A model generated the notes under the pieces. That model saw only the letters and a program-made list of their open reading frames with translations. It did not search any database and had not been told where the DNA came from. A stretch of DNA of 64,000 nucleotides from Ephydatia muelleri (Eukaryota > Porifera > Demospongiae > Spongillida > Spongillidae): contig JABACO010000007.1 in assembly GCA_013339895.1 (NCBI GenBank), forward strand, positions 2,286,829 through 2,350,828. The letters are read 5' to 3'. Made by a program: the position numbers and the translations under genes. Shown one piece after another: positions 61,149 to 64,000 of the stretch; the first letter of the stretch is position 1; the number at the start of each line of letters is the position of its first letter.

Positions 61149-61270
61149 TAGTCTCGTACCCAGACCCTGATTCCCACAGCTGCGGATGGATTACATCACC
61201 GCTACCTTTCCACGTAGCGGTGATGTAATCCATCCGCAGCTGTGGGAATCAGGGTCTGGGTACGAGACTA
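61149..61270. mobile_element. 122-bp palindromic TAGTCT MITE with 9-bp duplication GGTCTTTGG
   Basis: An almost perfect palindrome, TAGTCTCGTACCCAGACCC...GGGTCTGGGTACGAGACTA. GGTCTTTGG flanks both sides (61140-61148 and 61271-61279). It sits inside the larger element of the same family. Confidence 0.92.
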
Positions 61271-62152
61271 GGTCTTTGGGATGCACGAATTCTAGCGATT
61301 CCCCCGAGTTAGACATTCTAATCGCTGCTTGACTCATTATTGCTATGGAATGCTATTAATTACACGATGACGACACTTATGACGACACATAACAAGTCAG
61401 AACCGTAGCGGTGATGTAATCCGTCCGCAGCTGTGGAAATATGGGTCTGGGTACGAGACTAGCACTGGTCAGTTCATGCAGAGATAATATATAGAGGGAT
61501 TGGAAGCGAATCACGTGCGCTATACCTCTGCGCGGGACATCCGAGGTAGTGATAATCGCACCTCCGAACTTGTGAAAAGGGGTGGATTTTTGGGAAGTCA
61601 CTGTCGAACTTTCGCTTGAATCTCCTTACAGGTATGCCGTAATATTCAGCTGATGCTACAAATCGATGGCCCAGTGAATCTAGTTGAAACTATAAATATA
61701 GTTTATGCGGTAATTCAGCTTTGCCGCGACGGTTTTACGGTGTCAAAGTAGAAAAAGTATGATTTTTTTCTTTCGTTGGGGTTAGTTCTTTGCATAGTGA
61801 CGTTAGGGTCTTGCATTCGTGCTAGAAATAATTAACTGCGTTCGTATTGTGTTTTAAGATGTTTTTTAATCCTAAGGAACAGTCCTAAGTGGACTTCCAT
61901 GGGTTTTGACCCTTTACGATTACGGGACAGTATCTTTGTAAGTTAAAGAGCAAAGAAATCGCAGTATTTTTTTCCTAATAGTACAAGGCCTAAAGTGTGT
62001 CTTAGTGAGGTTCTTGTAATTTTGGGGTGCGCTTTCTTGCTACAAATTTTGCCGCTATCTATATCACAAATTAATATTCTACGTGCACTGGGCCAGGGTG
62101 GGCGGGGGGGTACATGTCCATTACTGACTAAAGTGATTTACTTATTGTCCTG

Positions 62153-63521
62153 ATGCTTTTAGCAGACATGAGCAGGAGAAAACTAAGGTTAGGCCGAAGA
62201 AAGAAGAGTCTGGAAAGACAGAAACCTAAAGTCCTCACTGTCTCCATTTCACGTGCTGCTGTTTCTGTGCAGCTGCATCCAGGTGTTTATTGTTCACCTT
62301 CCTTGTCAAATGCTCTGCAGCATTCTGGTCATTTTGATCAGCCTGTCTCTCAGCTTACTGTGTCATTGCCCATATCAATGGCCTAGTGACATCTATGAAT
62401 TTGCTCTCACACCGACTGAGCATTCTTAAACTGCCACCACAGTGGGTTATAGCCTCCATGACACCGTTGTGTTTGTGCAAAGTAGGGCTGCAAGAAGTCT
62501 GTCGTCCAAGTGTCACTTTGTCAATAGCTTTCAATGCGTCACTGGAATGGACTACTACAATTTCATCAAAGACATTGAACCCCAGTAATTCTCTTGTTTT
62601 GTTCAACTTGCCATACCCTGTCAAAGTAGTAGATGATGCCTTTAAACTTATGGAGTTTTTGGGTGCGGCAAGGTTTTGTAGAGGTAGCCCAGATTCTGGC
62701 TTGGTGGAACTATGGAAGATAGGGTCATCATCTTTACACATCAGCAGTGGTATGTTGCACACATACTGGTGCTCCTGAACATGCTTGCACTTTACATGTG
62801 TTTTTAAAATAGGCAAAAGTGTCAGCTTCTTGGATACTACCATTCATTGCGCACATCAGAAGCATTCCTGTGTGTGTGGAAAAGATTTTTGCTCCAAGCT
62901 GGCTGTCTTACAATCTCATCAATTTTCATACAATTTGTTGGTCATTCCATGTTTAAGGAATTGGTCAAAACAAAGTATTGTTCAAACACTACAGCAGAAA
63001 GCAGTCATGGTTCAGATGATTTAACACATCTTGAATATAACGCAATTCGATATACTGCTGGGTATGTACCACAGGCGCTGAAGAAGAAAGTAGCCAAATC
63101 TCACCATTCAAATAAGAAAGATCTTCTCCTCTGTCTTGATGACCTTTCTATGTGTGATGATGATGATCCTGGCTCATCAGCTGATTGGATCCGTGCAGTA
63201 GATCGTGGCAGTCTCATCCACATAAACAACATGACCTTTGAGCTCTTTCTTTCTATGGAGCAGTCTATTCGAAGATGTGTTAAAGCAGGTCAAGAACTTG
63301 GAGATGCACGATCTCAGTTGAAGGAAGATGAGAATGTCCTTTTCTACTGGTCTATATTGACAGCAAATCGGTCTGATGATGTTGCTACTACCATCTTGGA
63401 GATGGTAGTAGACCTGTGGATAACAGTGCAGGGGTTTTCATTGGCTGGTGCATGGGTGGAAGAATACAAAATCACCCAAAAGAAGACAACACAGAAATCT
63501 AAAGCCCTTAGGAAAAACTGA
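62153..63521 (+). CDS. Conserved hypothetical protein, probably mobile-element derived
   Basis: Three open segments lie in a row. 62153-62385 begins in a basic stretch (SRRKLRLGRRKKSLERQK). 62386-62778 has W-rich and LP-type motifs (NASLEWTTTISSKTLNP, LFNLPYPVKVVDDAFKLMEFLG, CRGSPDSG). 62847-63521 has HLEYNAIRYTAGYVPQALKKK, DWIRAVDRGSLIHINNMTFELF and a basic C-terminus. The last two match, from memory, consecutive parts of a multi-copy sponge/cnidarian family; no function is known to me. Joining them needs introns or frameshifts near 62390 and 62780-62850; a GT-AG pair is possible but not proven. A minus-strand frame over 62355-62843 is the shadow. It could be a real spliced gene or a slightly damaged copy. 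Confidence 0.5.
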
Positions 63522-63689
63522 ACTGATCCCCCTTCCCCCTCCCCTCAAGCACCCTTTTTTTTGTTGCTCTGAGTGTGTTTAGTTGAAGTGGCAGTTACAA
63601 AAAAGTTACTCCGTACATGTACATGTGTATGGCTTCGTTTCCTTTCCTCGGATATCCCGCGTTAATTAGTGTTAAATGCCTCCGCTTCC

Positions 63690-63990
63690 AATCCCTCTAT
63701 ATATTATCTCTGGTTCATGTATGGCCGAAGACCATCGCGAAAATAGTTTCTGTGTGCTACCATAGATAATAATAGAGATATAGAGATGTAATGTTTGCGT
63801 TGAAATGTATGGCTAATCAAAATTCAGAGCCTTACAACTCCATGACATACTCCGGTTCTCAGTGCGATGTGTAGAGGATAATTTCAGACTTTTAGAATAT
63901 CAAAAAAATTTGACATCTTGAAAAAATATTCATTTGGTCCCTTTTCGCGGGAAACGGGTTCATATACATCTTCTAGCTACATGTAAATCA
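63690..63990 (+). repeat. Fragments of CAP-block sequence (fourth copy)
   Basis: CATGTATGGCCGAAGACC...GTTTCTGTGTGCTACC matches 28.84-28.90 kb. GAAATGTATGGCTAATCAAAATTC and the following bases match CAP copy C intron 3 at about 38.01-38.16 kb. No CAP exon is present. Confidence 0.65.
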
Positions 63991-64000
63991 TTTCAGTACT

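Larger units (their letters stand above)
60298..61461. mobile_element. 1.16-kb TAGTCT-family transposon with 9-bp target duplication
   Basis: Ends TAGTCTCGTACCCAGACCC and its complement; the inverted repeats extend past GGATTACATCACCGCTAC and on through GGTTCTGACTTG into TGTCGTCATAAGTGTCGT, at least 110 bp with gaps. GCACTGGTC flanks both sides (60289-60297 and 61462-61470). Internal DNA carries a decayed coding fragment (next entry) and a nested 122-bp member of the same family. Confidence 0.88.

Noticed and set aside
62355-62843. 162-codon minus-strand frame
   Set aside because: The plus strand at the same place carries motifs of a conserved family and continues into the next segment; the minus frame has no recognisable motif.

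Overview
The window is animal (metazoan) nuclear DNA, not bacterial. Its genes are split by GT-AG introns, one intact gene is DNA primase small subunit (PRIM1), and the rest is dominated by introns, microsatellites and transposons. Several conserved hypothetical families resemble ones I recall from sponges and cnidarians. A sponge (probably a demosponge) is my best guess, but it is unproven from sequence alone.

Layout. 1-3.9 kb: two related, broken exon-like segments and little else. 4.0-5.7 kb: an intact GIMAP/AIG1-like GTPase. 6.7-14 kb: hairpin/MITE-like repeats and GT microsatellites. 14.8-17.0 kb: CAP-domain secreted protein gene, copy A. 17.8-22.4 kb: PRIM1, eight inferred exons giving 400 aa, with repeats and a 781-bp foldback in its introns. 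25-29.4 kb: duplicated block B, holding a second CAP gene and a broken copy of PRIM1 exon 1. 30.4-31.8 kb: an inverted, disrupted GIMAP-like copy. 34.2-34.9 kb: a 28-bp satellite array. 36.8-39.1 kb: third CAP gene (copy C) on the minus strand. 41-42.3 kb: remnant of a conserved TE-associated gene. 42.4-44.3 kb: compound GT repeats. 44.3-50.65 kb: an old, 5'-truncated Ty3/gypsy element split by a CACTA-like transposon. 50.68-55.75 kb: a young Ty3/gypsy element with identical LTRs. 55.75-57.15 kb: the 28-bp satellite as a large inverted repeat. 57.2-61.5 kb: nested DNA transposons with 9-bp target duplications (TAGTCT family) and hAT-like elements with 5-6-bp duplications. 62.1-63.5 kb: a conserved hypothetical gene set among fragments of a fourth CAP block.

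The host genes that look alive are PRIM1 (replication priming, with an E2F-like site at its start), three CAP genes with conserved exon phases and a shared TATA-like box, and the GIMAP-like GTPase. The rest records repeated segmental duplication and nested transposition. Because paralogous blocks are present, several transposon insertions can be checked against empty sites inside the same window. All exon joins are by eye; no alignment or search was run.
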